This document shows, piece by piece, positions 1 to 9,900 of a stretch of 64,000 nt of DNA. How positions within the stretch are numbered: position 1 is the first letter of the stretch; each line of letters begins with the position of its first letter. A program made the translations under genes and the position numbers. Below the pieces are notes generated by a model, which was not told the DNA's origin, did not search any database, and saw nothing but the letters and a program-made list of their open reading frames with translations. The DNA is from an uncultured Clostridia bacterium (lineage in GTDB: Bacteria > Bacillota > Clostridia > Oscillospirales > Acutalibacteraceae), in assembly GCA_947595635.1 (NCBI GenBank), contig CANQEU010000002.1, forward strand, positions 1 to 64,000. The letters are read 5' to 3'.

Positions 1-22
1 AAGCAAAAGCTTGAAAATAAAT

Positions 23-138
23 ATTCCTTAAACGAGAATGATGAGGTGCAGGAGAAGCGAAGCTTCTCCTGCAAAAATTAAATCTTAAGCAGCAGTACCG
101 CTGCGCAGCAGCGCCTACTGCGGTTCAAGGCATACATA
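23..138. repeat. 116-bp intergenic repeat, copy 1
   Basis: This is the first of two copies of a 116-bp sequence that I find identical base for base; the second begins 299 bp further on. Each copy holds two palindromes. The first is an 11-bp perfect stem (GCAGGAGAAGC, loop GAA). The second is a GC-rich stem made of GCAGTA/TACTGC and CGCTGC/GCAGCG with a small internal mismatch. There is no ORF of note. It resembles a non-autonomous palindromic intergenic element, but I do not recognise a named family. Confidence 0.9.
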
Positions 139-167
139 GGATAAAAATTTTGTTTTGTATTCCTATG
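135..167. repeat. hairpin at the downstream edge of repeat copy 1
   Basis: CATAGGA (135-141) pairs with TCCTATG (161-167) across an AT-rich loop. The left arm lies partly inside the end of repeat copy 1. Copy 2 diverges right after CATACATA and lacks the right arm. This is a structural observation only; its function is unknown. Confidence 0.5.
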
Positions 168-225
168 ACCGCAGGCCGACCGTCTTGCGACGACCTGCCT
201 GCTACTTTAATATTATGTTATATTA

Positions 226-249
226 ACGGGGGAGCTGACGCTCCCCCGT
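226..249. repeat. 10-bp perfect hairpin between the repeat copies
   Basis: ACGGGGGAGC and GCTCCCCCGT form a perfect 10-bp stem around a TGAC loop. No T-tract follows on the plus strand, so it is not an obvious terminator. It is part of the palindrome-rich 1-440 region; nothing in this region codes for a recognisable protein. Confidence 0.6.
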
Positions 250-321
250 AAACCCCCATTTGCACGTTCAAAAAATTATTTTATAATCCGCTTTACGGGC
301 ATAAAAGCTTAATTAAGAAAA

Positions 322-437
322 ATTCCTTAAACGAGAATGATGAGGTGCAGGAGAAGCGAAGCTTCTCCTGCAAAAATTAAATCTTAAGCAGCAGTACCGC
401 TGCGCAGCAGCGCCTACTGCGGTTCAAGGCATACATA
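322..437. repeat. 116-bp intergenic repeat, copy 2
   Basis: This is identical over 116 bp to copy 1 and in the same orientation, with the same two palindromes. The flanks differ on both sides, so the shared unit has sharp ends (ATTCCTTAA at the left, CATACATA at the right). The copy ends just before the terminator of trkH. Perfect identity of non-coding DNA suggests recent duplication or insertion, or gene conversion between copies. Confidence 0.9.
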
Positions 438-458
438 TGCAAATAAATATTTTCAGAC

Positions 459-492
459 AAAAAGCCCTTTATGCAAAAGCACAGAGGGCTTT
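459..492 (-). terminator. intrinsic terminator of the trkA-trkH operon
   Basis: Read on the minus strand, AAAGCCCT and AGGGCTTT pair around a 16-nt loop and run straight into a T-rich tail (TTTTTG). It sits about 25 bp after the trkH stop. Confidence 0.8.
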
Positions 493-515
493 GATGTTAA
501 AATAATTATAATTAG

Positions 516-1964
516 TTACCCGTTCTTTTTCCATGCCGCAGGGAAGAACATAAGTATTAGCGGGAAAAGCTCAAGTCGTCCTGCGAGCATCGTAAACGAA
601 AGCATCAGCTTTGACAGCGGAGAAAACGCCGCATAGCTTCCGACTGGCCCTACCATTGAAAGTCCGGGTCCGGTATTGTTAAGAGTAGCCGCCGCGGCGG
701 TAAAGTTAGTTATGAAGTCAAAGTTGTCAAGGGATATAACAAGGAAGGTTGTGAAAAACAGCACAACGTAAATCGTAAAGAATATTGAAATGCTCCTTGT
801 TGTTTCGTGAGGAACCTTTTTGCCGTCCATCTTAACGGTGTGAACCGTTCGGGGATGAACGATAATCGCAAGCTCCTTTTTAATCTCCTTGAGCAAAATA
901 ATTATTCTTGAAATTTTAAATCCGCCGCCGGTGCTTCCCGCGCAGGCTCCGATAAATGTAATAATTACAATTATAGCCTTGCTGAATGCCGGCCATTGGT
1001 TTGCGTCGGTTATGCCGAAGCCGGTCGTCGTCAAAAGAGAGGTCACATAGAAAAAGCTCTGATGAGCGGAATCGTATGCCGACGGATAAAGACTGCTGAT
1101 ATTTATTGCAATAAGAACTGTTGCAACTACTATTATTCCGAGGTAGACCCAAATTTCGGTTATTTTAAAGGCCTGCTTGAATTTTCGCGTTATTATAAGC
1201 AGGTATGCCGAAAAGTTGATTCCGAACAAAAGCATAAAAACAGCGATTACGGTTTGCAGATAATAGCTGTCATATGCGGCAATTCCGGCGCTTCTGATTC
1301 CGAATCCGCCTGTTCCGGCGGTTGACATACTGACGTTAATAGCGTCAAATATAGGCATTCCGCCGCACATTAAAAGTATAAACTCAAGTGCGGTAAGGCC
1401 GAAATAAACAATATAAAGTATCGCCGCGTAGTCCCTTATTTTAGGAGTTACCTTGCCGAAAATCGGCCCGGGGCTTTCAGCCTTCATCAGATACATATTT
1501 TGCTGACCGCCGACCTTTGGTATAAGCGCAAGCAAAAACACAAGCACGCCCATACCGCCAAGCCAAATTGAAAGGCTTCTCCAGAAATTCATACAATTGC
1601 TCAGTTGTTCAACATTGGGAACAACTGAGGCGCCGGTCGTGGTGAAGCCGGATACCGTTTCAAACAATGCGTCCTCAAAATTCTTTATTTCACCGCTGAG
1701 GAAAAACGGCAGCGAACCGGCAAGCGAAAGCACAAGCCACGAAAGCGCCGTTGAAATAAAGCCCTCTTTTTGATACATCGTCATATTCTTTGGCCTTTTT
1801 CTTACAATCAAAAAGCCGATCGCCGCCAGTGCAAGCCCGACGGCAAGAAAATATATGCCGTTTTTTTCCGCATAAACGATTGAAACTATAAACGGAAGCT
1901 GCATGGCGGCTCCCTCTACAATTAATATCCAGCCGAGTATATACAGAACAATGCGTTTATTCAT
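516..1964 (-). CDS. trkH: Trk-type potassium uptake membrane subunit TrkH
   Basis: This is the ion-conducting integral membrane subunit of a Trk/Ktr-type K+ uptake system. The 482-residue protein is polytopic and shows the four pore-loop signatures expected of the family, seen as TTGAS, TGGFG, TTGFG and NTGPG; the glycine in each loop lines the selectivity filter. The length is normal for TrkH. The ATG is preceded by an AAAGGA ribosome binding site. It lies 29 bp downstream of trkA on the same strand, so the gating subunit and the channel are almost certainly co-transcribed, and a hairpin terminator follows. It could equally be named KtrB by function, but a two-RCK partner of TrkA size favours TrkH. 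Confidence 0.95.
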   Translation of the reverse strand: MNKRIVLYILGWILIVEGAAMQLPFIVSIVYAEKNGIYFLAVGLALAAIGFLIVRKRPKNMTMYQKEGFISTALSWLVLSLAGSLPFFLSGEIKNFEDALFETVSGFTTTGASVVPNVEQLSNCMNFWRSLSIWLGGMGVLVFLLALIPKVGGQQNMYLMKAESPGPIFGKVTPKIRDYAAILYIVYFGLTALEFILLMCGGMPIFDAINVSMSTAGTGGFGIRSAGIAAYDSYYLQTVIAVFMLLFGINFSAYLLIITRKFKQAFKITEIWVYLGIIVVATVLIAINISSLYPSAYDSAHQSFFYVTSLLTTTGFGITDANQWPAFSKAIIVIITFIGACAGSTGGGFKISRIIILLKEIKKELAIIVHPRTVHTVKMDGKKVPHETTRSISIFFTIYVVLFFTTFLVISLDNFDFITNFTAAAATLNNTGPGLSMVGPVGSYAAFSPLSKLMLSFTMLAGRLELFPLILMFFPAAWKKNG

Positions 1965-1993
1965 AAAAATTCTGTCCTTTGATGAATTAGCTT

Positions 1994-3352
1994 TTATTTA
2001 AGAATATCCTTGAGGTCGGATAATCCTCTGTGCTTCGTAACAACGATAACCGTGTCGTGCAGCTCTATGGTATCCGCGCCGGACGGACGGATGATTTTGC
2101 CGTTTCTGTTAATACAGGCTATCTGTAAATCGTCCTTAAGATTAAGATCCTTAAGCGGTATGCCCGTAACCTTGGACTCCTCGCGCACCCTGAATTCAAG
2201 AGCCTCGGCATCGTTGTGTCTTGATATATTATAAAGCGTTTCAACATTGCTGCCGACCGTGTTCTGCATTGAACGCACATATTCGGCAATAAGCTCGCCG
2301 GCAAGTCCCTTTGGATTGATTATTGAATCAAGCTGTAAGCCGTCTATTATTGAGCCAAACGAGGAGTTGTTTATCTTTGTGATTATTTTTGCGTCCGAGT
2401 TTTTCCGCAGATAAAGTGAAATAAGTATATTTTCCTCGTCGTTGTTCATAAGGGCGACTATTCCTGTAGCGTGCTGAACGCCCTCGGAATTAAGAAGGTT
2501 GAGATCCATACAGTTGCCGTTGATTATAACAGCGTCATGCAGTCTTTCGGCAAGCTCCTCGCAGCGCTCCTTGCTTTTTTCAATAATTTTAACATCAACG
2601 CCTGATTTTATCAAAAACGACGCAAGATAAAACGCCGTTTTGCTGCCGCCGAGTATTACAACACTGCGGCTGCGGCCGGACAATAGCCCAAGCTTTTTAA
2701 GAATTTTTGTAGCGTCTGCGGGCGAGGCGAGAAAAGAAATCCTGTCGTTCGGCAAAATAGTAAAATCACCGTTTGGAATAAAGGTTTCGTTTTCACGCTC
2801 GACCGTGCATATTCTTACCTTGCCCTTGAATAGCTCGGAGGTTGAGCTTACCTTTGCATTTGCCAGAAACGAATCCTCAGGAACTATGATTTTAATTATT
2901 TCTACAACGCCCTTTGCAAACGTATCTATCTCAATGGCTCCGGGGAATTTAAGAAGTCTGTCCATTTCTCTTGCGCACACAAGCTCCGGATTGATTGCAA
3001 GCGAAAGACCGAGAGTATCCTTTACCCTCGGCACGTCCTTGATGTATTCCGGATTGCGAACACGGGCTATCGTGTGCTTTGCGCCGCAGCTGCGCGCAAG
3101 CAGGCAGGCATAAAGGTTAAGCTCGTCGGAACCGGTAACGGCGATTATAAGGTCAGTGTTGTCAACCTCTGCCTCCTGTAGCGTTTCATATGTCGCTCCG
3201 TTTCCTGTAACTCCCATTAAATCAAGTGAGTTTGTAAGATTTGAAACGGCAGCTTCGTCGGTGTCGATTACAACAATCTCATGTCCCTCGCTGTTAAGCT
3301 CGGCGGCAATGGTTGAACCGACCTTGCCGCAGCCAATAATAATTATCTTCAC
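1994..3352 (-). CDS. trkA: Trk potassium transporter regulatory subunit TrkA
   Basis: This is the cytosolic nucleotide-binding regulator that gates the TrkH channel. The 452-residue protein is a tandem duplication. An RCK/TrkA-N Rossmann domain opens with IIGCGKVGSTIA at residues 3-14, followed by a TrkA-C domain at roughly 140-220. A second Rossmann unit begins near residue 230 and a second TrkA-C domain ends the protein. The second nucleotide loop is degenerate (LGGSKTA), so the two halves may bind ligands differently. The start is GTG, supported by AGGTGA six bases upstream. It is the first gene of the trkA-trkH operon. Confidence 0.95.
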   Translation of the reverse strand: MKIIIIGCGKVGSTIAAELNSEGHEIVVIDTDEAAVSNLTNSLDLMGVTGNGATYETLQEAEVDNTDLIIAVTGSDELNLYACLLARSCGAKHTIARVRNPEYIKDVPRVKDTLGLSLAINPELVCAREMDRLLKFPGAIEIDTFAKGVVEIIKIIVPEDSFLANAKVSSTSELFKGKVRICTVERENETFIPNGDFTILPNDRISFLASPADATKILKKLGLLSGRSRSVVILGGSKTAFYLASFLIKSGVDVKIIEKSKERCEELAERLHDAVIINGNCMDLNLLNSEGVQHATGIVALMNNDEENILISLYLRKNSDAKIITKINNSSFGSIIDGLQLDSIINPKGLAGELIAEYVRSMQNTVGSNVETLYNISRHNDAEALEFRVREESKVTGIPLKDLNLKDDLQIACINRNGKIIRPSGADTIELHDTVIVVTKHRGLSDLKDILK

Positions 3353-3504
3353 GTTTTATCACCTGAATGTCTTATGCTGATTGTGTATTTCAGTGAAATT
3401 TTTGTTTTAATATCCGCGCCGAAAATTGCTGATACTTCGACTGAATGAATTTTCAAAAACGGTTCTTTGCGCAATTAAGCGGCAGATATTTAATTTCCCA
3501 AACA

Positions 3505-3533
3505 ATGATACTATAAACCGAGCGTAAAATCAA
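3505..3533 (-). promoter_or_regulatory. sigma-A-type promoter for trkA-trkH
   Basis: On the minus strand, TTGATT (3533-3528) is followed by a 17-bp spacer and TATCAT (3510-3505). This leaves a leader of about 145 nt before the trkA GTG. I looked for the c-di-AMP (ydaO) riboswitch that often precedes K+ transport genes and did not recognise it. The rest of the 3353-3676 gap holds nothing else I can identify beyond a possible addB promoter. Confidence 0.55.
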
Positions 3534-3564
3534 TAAATTTTACAATATTAATCCAAATTTTACT

Positions 3565-3592
3565 TTGTCTGCGCTATTATTCATATTATACT
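3565..3592 (+). promoter_or_regulatory. possible promoter for addB-addA
   Basis: TTGTCT (3565-3570), a 16-bp spacer and TATACT (3587-3592) lie about 85 bp before the proposed addB start. The match is moderate and the region is AT-rich, so chance is possible. Confidence 0.4.
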
Positions 3593-3676
3593 TATTTATC
3601 TTGAACTGGAAATTTCTATATGGTAAAATTAAATAAATCGTATATAAAAAATCGGAAGAAGCTAAGGGTGGATAAA

Positions 3677-6600
3677 ATGCTAAAGCTCATTTACGGAAGA
3701 AGCGGTACAGGAAAAACCGAATATATTTTAGATTATCTATGCTCGCTTGCAAAATCGACGGACGAAAAGCTTTTGCTGCTTATACCTGAACAACACAGCT
3801 TTGCAAGCGAGAAAAAAATCCTTTATAAAATAGGGGAAGAGCTTTCACACAGGATAAGCGTATTAAGCTTCAAGCGAATGACGGACGCCGTTTTCAGACA
3901 GTGCGGAGGCTATCCCCAAAAGCCTGTGAACGACGGAATGAAAAATGTGTTTATGTCTCTTGCCCTGCGTGAATGCTGCGACGAGCTCAGGCTTTATAAA
4001 AATCAGGCAAACAGACCTGAGTTTATACCCGTAATTTTAAATACTGTAAATGAACTGAAAAGCTGTGCGCTGTCCGGCGACGACCTTCTTAAATGCGCGG
4101 CGGCGGCAGATAATAAAACGCTCAGCAGCAAGCTTTATGATGTTTCGATTATTTCCTCGGTATATAATGCGCTTTTAAATCAGGCTTATTCCGACCCTCT
4201 TGACGATTTGAGCATAATTTATAAAAGACTTCTCGAAAAAAATATTTTTAAGGATTATATAATAGCCCTTGACGGCTTCAGCGGCTTTACAAGACAGGAG
4301 ATGCTGATAATCGAGCTGTTAATGCGCGATGCTAATGAGCTTTTGCTTACTCTTTGCGGAAGCAAGAGCGATTTTCAAGACGGCAGCGAGGTGTTCAGGG
4401 TTACAAATGAAACAAGAAAAAGAATAATTGAAGCCGCGCATAAAAACTCTGTGCAAATCGCGGCGCCGCTTGAGCTTGAAAAAAGTATGAGGATAAAAAA
4501 TCCGGCGCTTGGTGTGCTTGAAAAAAACATATATTCCTACAAGCCTGTTACAGAGGCATGCGACTGCGGCGGAATAACAGTGTATCAGGGAGCAAGCGTA
4601 TATGACGAGTGCAATTATACCGCCTCTGAAATAAAAAGACTTGTTACGGAATGCGGTTATAAATATTCGGATATAGCCGTGATTTGCAGAAATCTCGCCC
4701 CGTACAGAGGCATACTTTCAAGGGCGCTTGACAAACACCGAATATCATATTTTATGGAGGAGCCTCAGCCTCTTGTGCAAAAGCCGATAATATCATATGT
4801 GCTATCCGTTCTTGATGTTATCAGCAGCGGCTTTTCATCTGAGTATATCTTTAAAATGCTAAAAACAGGTTATTCTCAGCTTGATGAAAACGAAATATTT
4901 GAGCTTGAAAATTATACTTATATCTGGAACATAAGCGGAGGGAAATGGCTGTCTGCGTTTACGCAAAATCCTGAGGGCTTTAAGGAGGGCTTCAGCGAGG
5001 AGGAAAGCTCAAGACTTAACAGGCTTGAGAGGTCGCGAATAAAAATAATTGAACCGCTTGTCAAATTCAGGGGCGGCATAAAGGATAAAAGCGGGGCTGA
5101 GATTACAAAGCAGCTTTATTTTCTTATTGAGAACGAGGGGCTGAGAGAAAAGCTCAGGGAAGAAGAAAAGGTGTATATTGCCGATAAAAATACCGCCATG
5201 CTTGAGGAGCTTGACAGAGTGTGGGACATACTTATCGAAAGCCTTGATATGATGTATTCGTCCCTTAAGGACATAAAGCCGGGTATCAAAGAATATGCCG
5301 ATTTGTTCAGGCTTTATCTCGGAGCCGAGGACATATCGTATATCCCAAGAAGCATCGACGAGGTGACAATCGGAACAGCCGACAGAATAAGAACCGACTC
5401 TCCGAAGGCCGTGTTCCTGCTCGGTTGTATTCAGGACGAATTCCCGAAAGCGCCGGTAGCCGCCGGCATATTCACGGATAACGAGAGGTGTGTTCTGCGT
5501 GAAGGCGGACTCGGACTGTATGAATCAATTGCACAGCTAAGCACAAATGAGCTTTTTTACGCTTATACGGCCGCTTGCGCTCCCGGCGAAAGATTATATG
5601 CAAGCTTCTACACTCAGTCGCTCGACGGCGAGGAGAGAGCGGCTTCGTCGATAATCCGTGAGATTGTCGGGATCTTCAAGCTTGCCGGAAGCGAACACTA
5701 TATTACCGAAAAGCACGACGGCAGATTTATAAGATGCGAGCAGGACGCGTTTGAGTTTTTGGCGTCGAATTTTTCAGATGATTCAACGCTTATAAGCTCG
5801 CTTAAAGAATATTTCGGAAAAACCGAAAGGGCGGCGGCTGTTCAAAAAATTGACGGGCTTTTAAAAGCCGCTCCGCTTGAAATAAACGACTCCGGCACCG
5901 CAAAGCGCCTTTTCGGCAATAAAAATATGAATCTGTCGGCGTCACAGATAGAAAAATATTATCTTTGCCCGTATAACTATTTCTGCACATACGGGCTCGG
6001 ACTAAAAGAGAGAAAAAGGGCGGAGATAAACGCGTCTGAGTACGGAACGATGATGCATTATATTCTTGAAAAGCTCTTGTCTGAATACACTGTCGCTCAG
6101 ATAAGCGAATTTATATCAAACGGGACGCTCAACGAAAAAATAAGCCTAATAATCGAAGATTATCTTCAAGACGTTCTCGGCGGAGCGGAAAACAAGACGA
6201 AAAGATTTTTATATTCGCTCGAAAGAATAAAGCAGGGCGCGTTGATACTTATCGCGCATATAATACAGGAGCTTAAAGCGTCGGAATTTGACCCCCTGCG
6301 CTGTGAGCTTAAAATTGACCTTGAGGAACGCGGAGGCGAGATAGAGCCTATAAGCATTGAGCTTAGCGACGGCACAAAAATCAGCGTCAGGGGCTTTGTT
6401 GACAGGGTTGATAAGCTTGAAAGGGACGGCAATTACTATATAAGGATAATCGACTATAAAACCGGCAGTAAAGAATTTAGGATAAACGATGTTGATTTTG
6501 GGCTTAATCTGCAAATGCTTTTATATCTTGACGCAATATCAAAAAACGGCGAAAAGACCTTCAGCAAAAAAATCAGTCCTGCCGGCGTTTTATATATGCC

Positions 6601-6988
6601 TGCTTCCCCAAGCCTTATTTCAAGGGACGAGGGAGAGGACAGCATTAACAAATCGTTTGCAATGAACGGCGTTGTAGTTAATGATTCTCCGGCGTTGAGT
6701 GAATATATAGACAGGGACGGCGAATATATAAGCTCTGCTTTTAAGATGAGCGAAAAAGAATTAAAGCTTTGCTTTGACAAGCTTGAAACTCTTATAATAC
6801 ATATGGCTAAAAATCTTATTCGGGGCAAAATAAACCCTCTGCCGGTAAAGCACAGCAAAACGGACGCGTGCAGATATTGCCCTTATTCAAGCTCATGCGG
6901 ATTTGACAATACAAAGCAGTCAAACAACCTCAGCGATAAAAAATATTCGCCTGTTTACGGCGAACCGGACGGGGAGGGAAACGTATGA
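3677..6988 (+). CDS. addB: ATP-dependent helicase/nuclease subunit B (AddB)
   Basis: This is the AddB subunit of the AddAB (RexAB-type) helicase-nuclease, which resects double-strand ends and recognises Chi-like sites for recombination. The proposed start is the internal ATG at 3677, preceded by AAGGGTGG, because the family begins directly with the P-loop (YGRSGTGKTEYI). The track ORF adds 19 non-family residues. Near residue 764 is a Cys (YYLCPYNYFC), and at the C-terminus is CRYCPYSSSCGF. Together these give the four cysteines that bind the AddB 4Fe-4S cluster. The nuclease motif IIDYKTG is near residue 924. The length, 1103 aa, is typical. Its stop overlaps the addA start by 4 bp, implying translational coupling. 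Confidence 0.93.
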   Translation: MLKLIYGRSGTGKTEYILDYLCSLAKSTDEKLLLLIPEQHSFASEKKILYKIGEELSHRISVLSFKRMTDAVFRQCGGYPQKPVNDGMKNVFMSLALRECCDELRLYKNQANRPEFIPVILNTVNELKSCALSGDDLLKCAAAADNKTLSSKLYDVSIISSVYNALLNQAYSDPLDDLSIIYKRLLEKNIFKDYIIALDGFSGFTRQEMLIIELLMRDANELLLTLCGSKSDFQDGSEVFRVTNETRKRIIEAAHKNSVQIAAPLELEKSMRIKNPALGVLEKNIYSYKPVTEACDCGGITVYQGASVYDECNYTASEIKRLVTECGYKYSDIAVICRNLAPYRGILSRALDKHRISYFMEEPQPLVQKPIISYVLSVLDVISSGFSSEYIFKMLKTGYSQLDENEIFELENYTYIWNISGGKWLSAFTQNPEGFKEGFSEEESSRLNRLERSRIKIIEPLVKFRGGIKDKSGAEITKQLYFLIENEGLREKLREEEKVYIADKNTAMLEELDRVWDILIESLDMMYSSLKDIKPGIKEYADLFRLYLGAEDISYIPRSIDEVTIGTADRIRTDSPKAVFLLGCIQDEFPKAPVAAGIFTDNERCVLREGGLGLYESIAQLSTNELFYAYTAACAPGERLYASFYTQSLDGEERAASSIIREIVGIFKLAGSEHYITEKHDGRFIRCEQDAFEFLASNFSDDSTLISSLKEYFGKTERAAAVQKIDGLLKAAPLEINDSGTAKRLFGNKNMNLSASQIEKYYLCPYNYFCTYGLGLKERKRAEINASEYGTMMHYILEKLLSEYTVAQISEFISNGTLNEKISLIIEDYLQDVLGGAENKTKRFLYSLERIKQGALILIAHIIQELKASEFDPLRCELKIDLEERGGEIEPISIELSDGTKISVRGFVDRVDKLERDGNYYIRIIDYKTGSKEFRINDVDFGLNLQMLLYLDAISKNGEKTFSKKISPAGVLYMPASPSLISRDEGEDSINKSFAMNGVVVNDSPALSEYIDRDGEYISSAFKMSEKELKLCFDKLETLIIHMAKNLIRGKINPLPVKHSKTDACRYCPYSSSCGFDNTKQSNNLSDKKYSPVYGEPDGEGNV

Positions 6989-9900
6989 AAAGAAATTGGA
7001 CTCCGGCGCAGACGGACGCTATAAACGCGCAGGGAGGAGCCGTAATAGTCTCTGCCGCGGCAGGCTCGGGCAAAACCGCAGTGCTTGTTGAGCGTGTTTT
7101 AAGCAGGATAACCAATCCGGCGAGCAGGGTGGATATAGACAAGCTTTTAGTAGTCACATATACAAATGCAGCTGCGGCTGAAATGAAGGAGAGAATTTCG
7201 GCAGGACTTGAAAGACTGTCAAAGGAATTTCCGCAGGACAGCTACTACCGCCGACAGCTGATGCTACTGCCAAGCGCCAATATAAGCACTATCCACAGCT
7301 TTTGCGGAAATGTCATTAAAGAGAATTTTTACCTCCTCGGCGACGTGCCGTCCGATTACAAAATTGCCGACGAGAGCAGACTCTCGATAATCAGGGACAG
7401 GGCGGCTGAAAATATAATAGAAGAAATTTACTCGTCGGACGACGAAGGGTACCGGTATATGGCGGATTGCTTCAGCACCGCCAAGGGAGAGTATAATTTA
7501 AAATCGACGATACTTGATATTTACAACTTTTTATGCTCGCAGCCGTTCCCCGAAAAATGGATGGACGATGTTGAAAGGGCGTATTGCTGCGACAGCGCGT
7601 CCGAAAGCATATGGGGCAGAGCGATACTTGAGGAGGCTGCTCTTGCCGCCGACTTTTTTACAAGAAAGACAGATGAATGTATTGCCCTTTTTAATTCAAA
7701 GCCGGAATTGGGAAAAGCCTTTGGCGAAAAAATAAGCGGTTCATATAAAAGCCTTGTCGATAAATTCTCGTCGCTTGTAAGCGCCGGAGATTGGAACGGA
7801 CTTTATGAATTTGCGCATACTCAGCACAGCTTTGAAAGGCTCAGCGCCGCAAAGGGATATTCTGACGACCCGGTAAAAGTAAGAATATCAAATATTCTGA
7901 AAATGATAAAAAAAGAAATTACGGATTCAATCCCAAAACTGTTTATATACGATGATGAAGAATATTTAAACAGCACAAAAATAGCCCGTCCGGCAATAAA
8001 GGCTCTGTTTAAGGCAGTCAGACTTTTCTCGGAGGAATACAGCCGCTTAAAGCTTGAAGAGAGCTATGCCGATTTTTCCGACCTTGAGCGCTGGACTCTG
8101 CGTCTTTTGTATAAAGACGGCAGCCGTACTCCGCTTGCGATAAAGCTTTCTGAGAAATTCTGCGAGGTTATGGTTGATGAATATCAGGACGCGAACGAGC
8201 TTCAGGATACTATATTTAACTGCCTAAGCGATAACGGAAAAAAGCTTTTTGTCGTCGGAGATGTAAAGCAGAGTATTTACAGATTCAGACAGGCAAACCC
8301 TGAGCTGTTTTTAAAAAGAAAGAACAGCTACGCCCCATATGACAGAAAAATTGACAACTATCCCGCGAAAATTATGCTTGATAAAAATTTCAGAAGCCGC
8401 AGCGGAATTACAGCGGCGGTAAACTTTATTTTTTCAAAGCTTATGTCGCCGCAGGCGGGCGATATGTATTATAAAAGCGAGGATATGCTTGTTGCCGCCG
8501 CAGATTACAGTGAGGACGATAAGCCTGATACATCGCTTGACATAATCTTTGCGCCGATAAGTATGAATATCGCCTCTCATATTGCCGAGGCGAGGCTTAT
8601 AGCAAAGAGAATATCGGAGCTTAAAAGCAGTCTTATGATTGAGGAAAACGGCGTAAAAAGACCGGCGAGGTACGGCGATTTTGCAATACTTCTAAGAAAC
8701 GGCACAAATGCGCTTGAATATATGAATGTGCTTAAAAACAGCGGAATACCGGCAAGGTGCTCGGCAGGCGACAATTTTTTAAAGACTAATGAAATATTAA
8801 TAATGATTTCGCTGCTTCAGGTTATCAATAATCCGCTTCTTGATATACCTTTGCTCAATGTTATGACGAGCCCGATATTCGCATTTACTCCGACAGAGCT
8901 TGCCAAAATAAGAATAGAAAGAAAAAAAGAGCCGCTTTATGCGTCTGTCAAACGCTGTGCCGACAGCGGCGACAGTCATTGCGGAAATTTATGCGATTTA
9001 CTTTCGTATTTCAGAATGACCGCAAGCTCCGTTTCTCTTTCGGAGCTTATAAGCGATATTTTTGACAAGACCTCTTACCCTGAGATTATATCAGCAACCG
9101 ACGGCGGAGACATCAAGCTTAACAATCTGCGCTTGTTCTACAAAAAGAGCATTGAATATTCAGACAGCGGCGGGTGCCTTTCATCATATGTGCGTTATCT
9201 TGACAAGCTGTGTGAGCAGGACGCTAAAATAAAGACCTCGCAAATCAACGCCGAGTCAAGCAAGGTCGAAATTATGACAATACACAGGTCAAAGGGGCTT
9301 GAATTTCCGGTTTGCTTTGTCGCCGGTATTTCTTCACCTAATCAAAATGACGCCGAGCAGCTTGTTATACATCCAAAGCTTGGTGTGGGCGCGGCAATAA
9401 ACGTGATAACGGGGCCATACAAAATAGAGTCGCTGCAAAAGCAGGCAATAAAAATGAAGCAGTCGATAGACGAGGTTTCCGAGGAATTAAGAGTTTTGTA
9501 TGTTGCGCTTACAAGGGCAAAAGAAAAGCTGTTTATGGTCGTTTCAACAAAATCGGGAAAGCCTGGCGAAATGACAGCGCAGCTTGCCTCTCGGCTTGAG
9601 ATTAAAAACGAGAGCATTCATCCTTATGTTGTAAGAAGTCTATCCTCAAACGCACAGCGGCTTATAGCCTGCGCAATTCTCTACGGCAGAAGCAAAGAGC
9701 TGCTTGAATATATAGACGTGCCGACTAAGCCCTTTATAGGAAATGCGGAGGATTACTGGAACGTGAGCCTGCATATGGCAAACGAGCTTTTGCCCGTTGA
9801 CATCGACAGTGAAACGAGAGAGAGCAGAGAGTACGATATTACTGCCCGGGAGATTGAGCGCAGGCTTGCGCTTGAATATAAAAACGGCAGTCTTGCGAAC

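Noticed and set aside
23-437. Possible CRISPR array
   Set aside because: There are only two repeats, each 116 bp with a 183-bp interval, and no cas genes; this is not a CRISPR geometry.
2640-3113. 157-aa ORF antisense to trkA
   Set aside because: It lies wholly inside a well-supported gene, without its own ribosome binding site or any recognisable motif.
3353-3540. c-di-AMP (ydaO) riboswitch upstream of trkA
   Set aside because: It is common before K+ transport genes, but I could not find its conserved strands in this leader.
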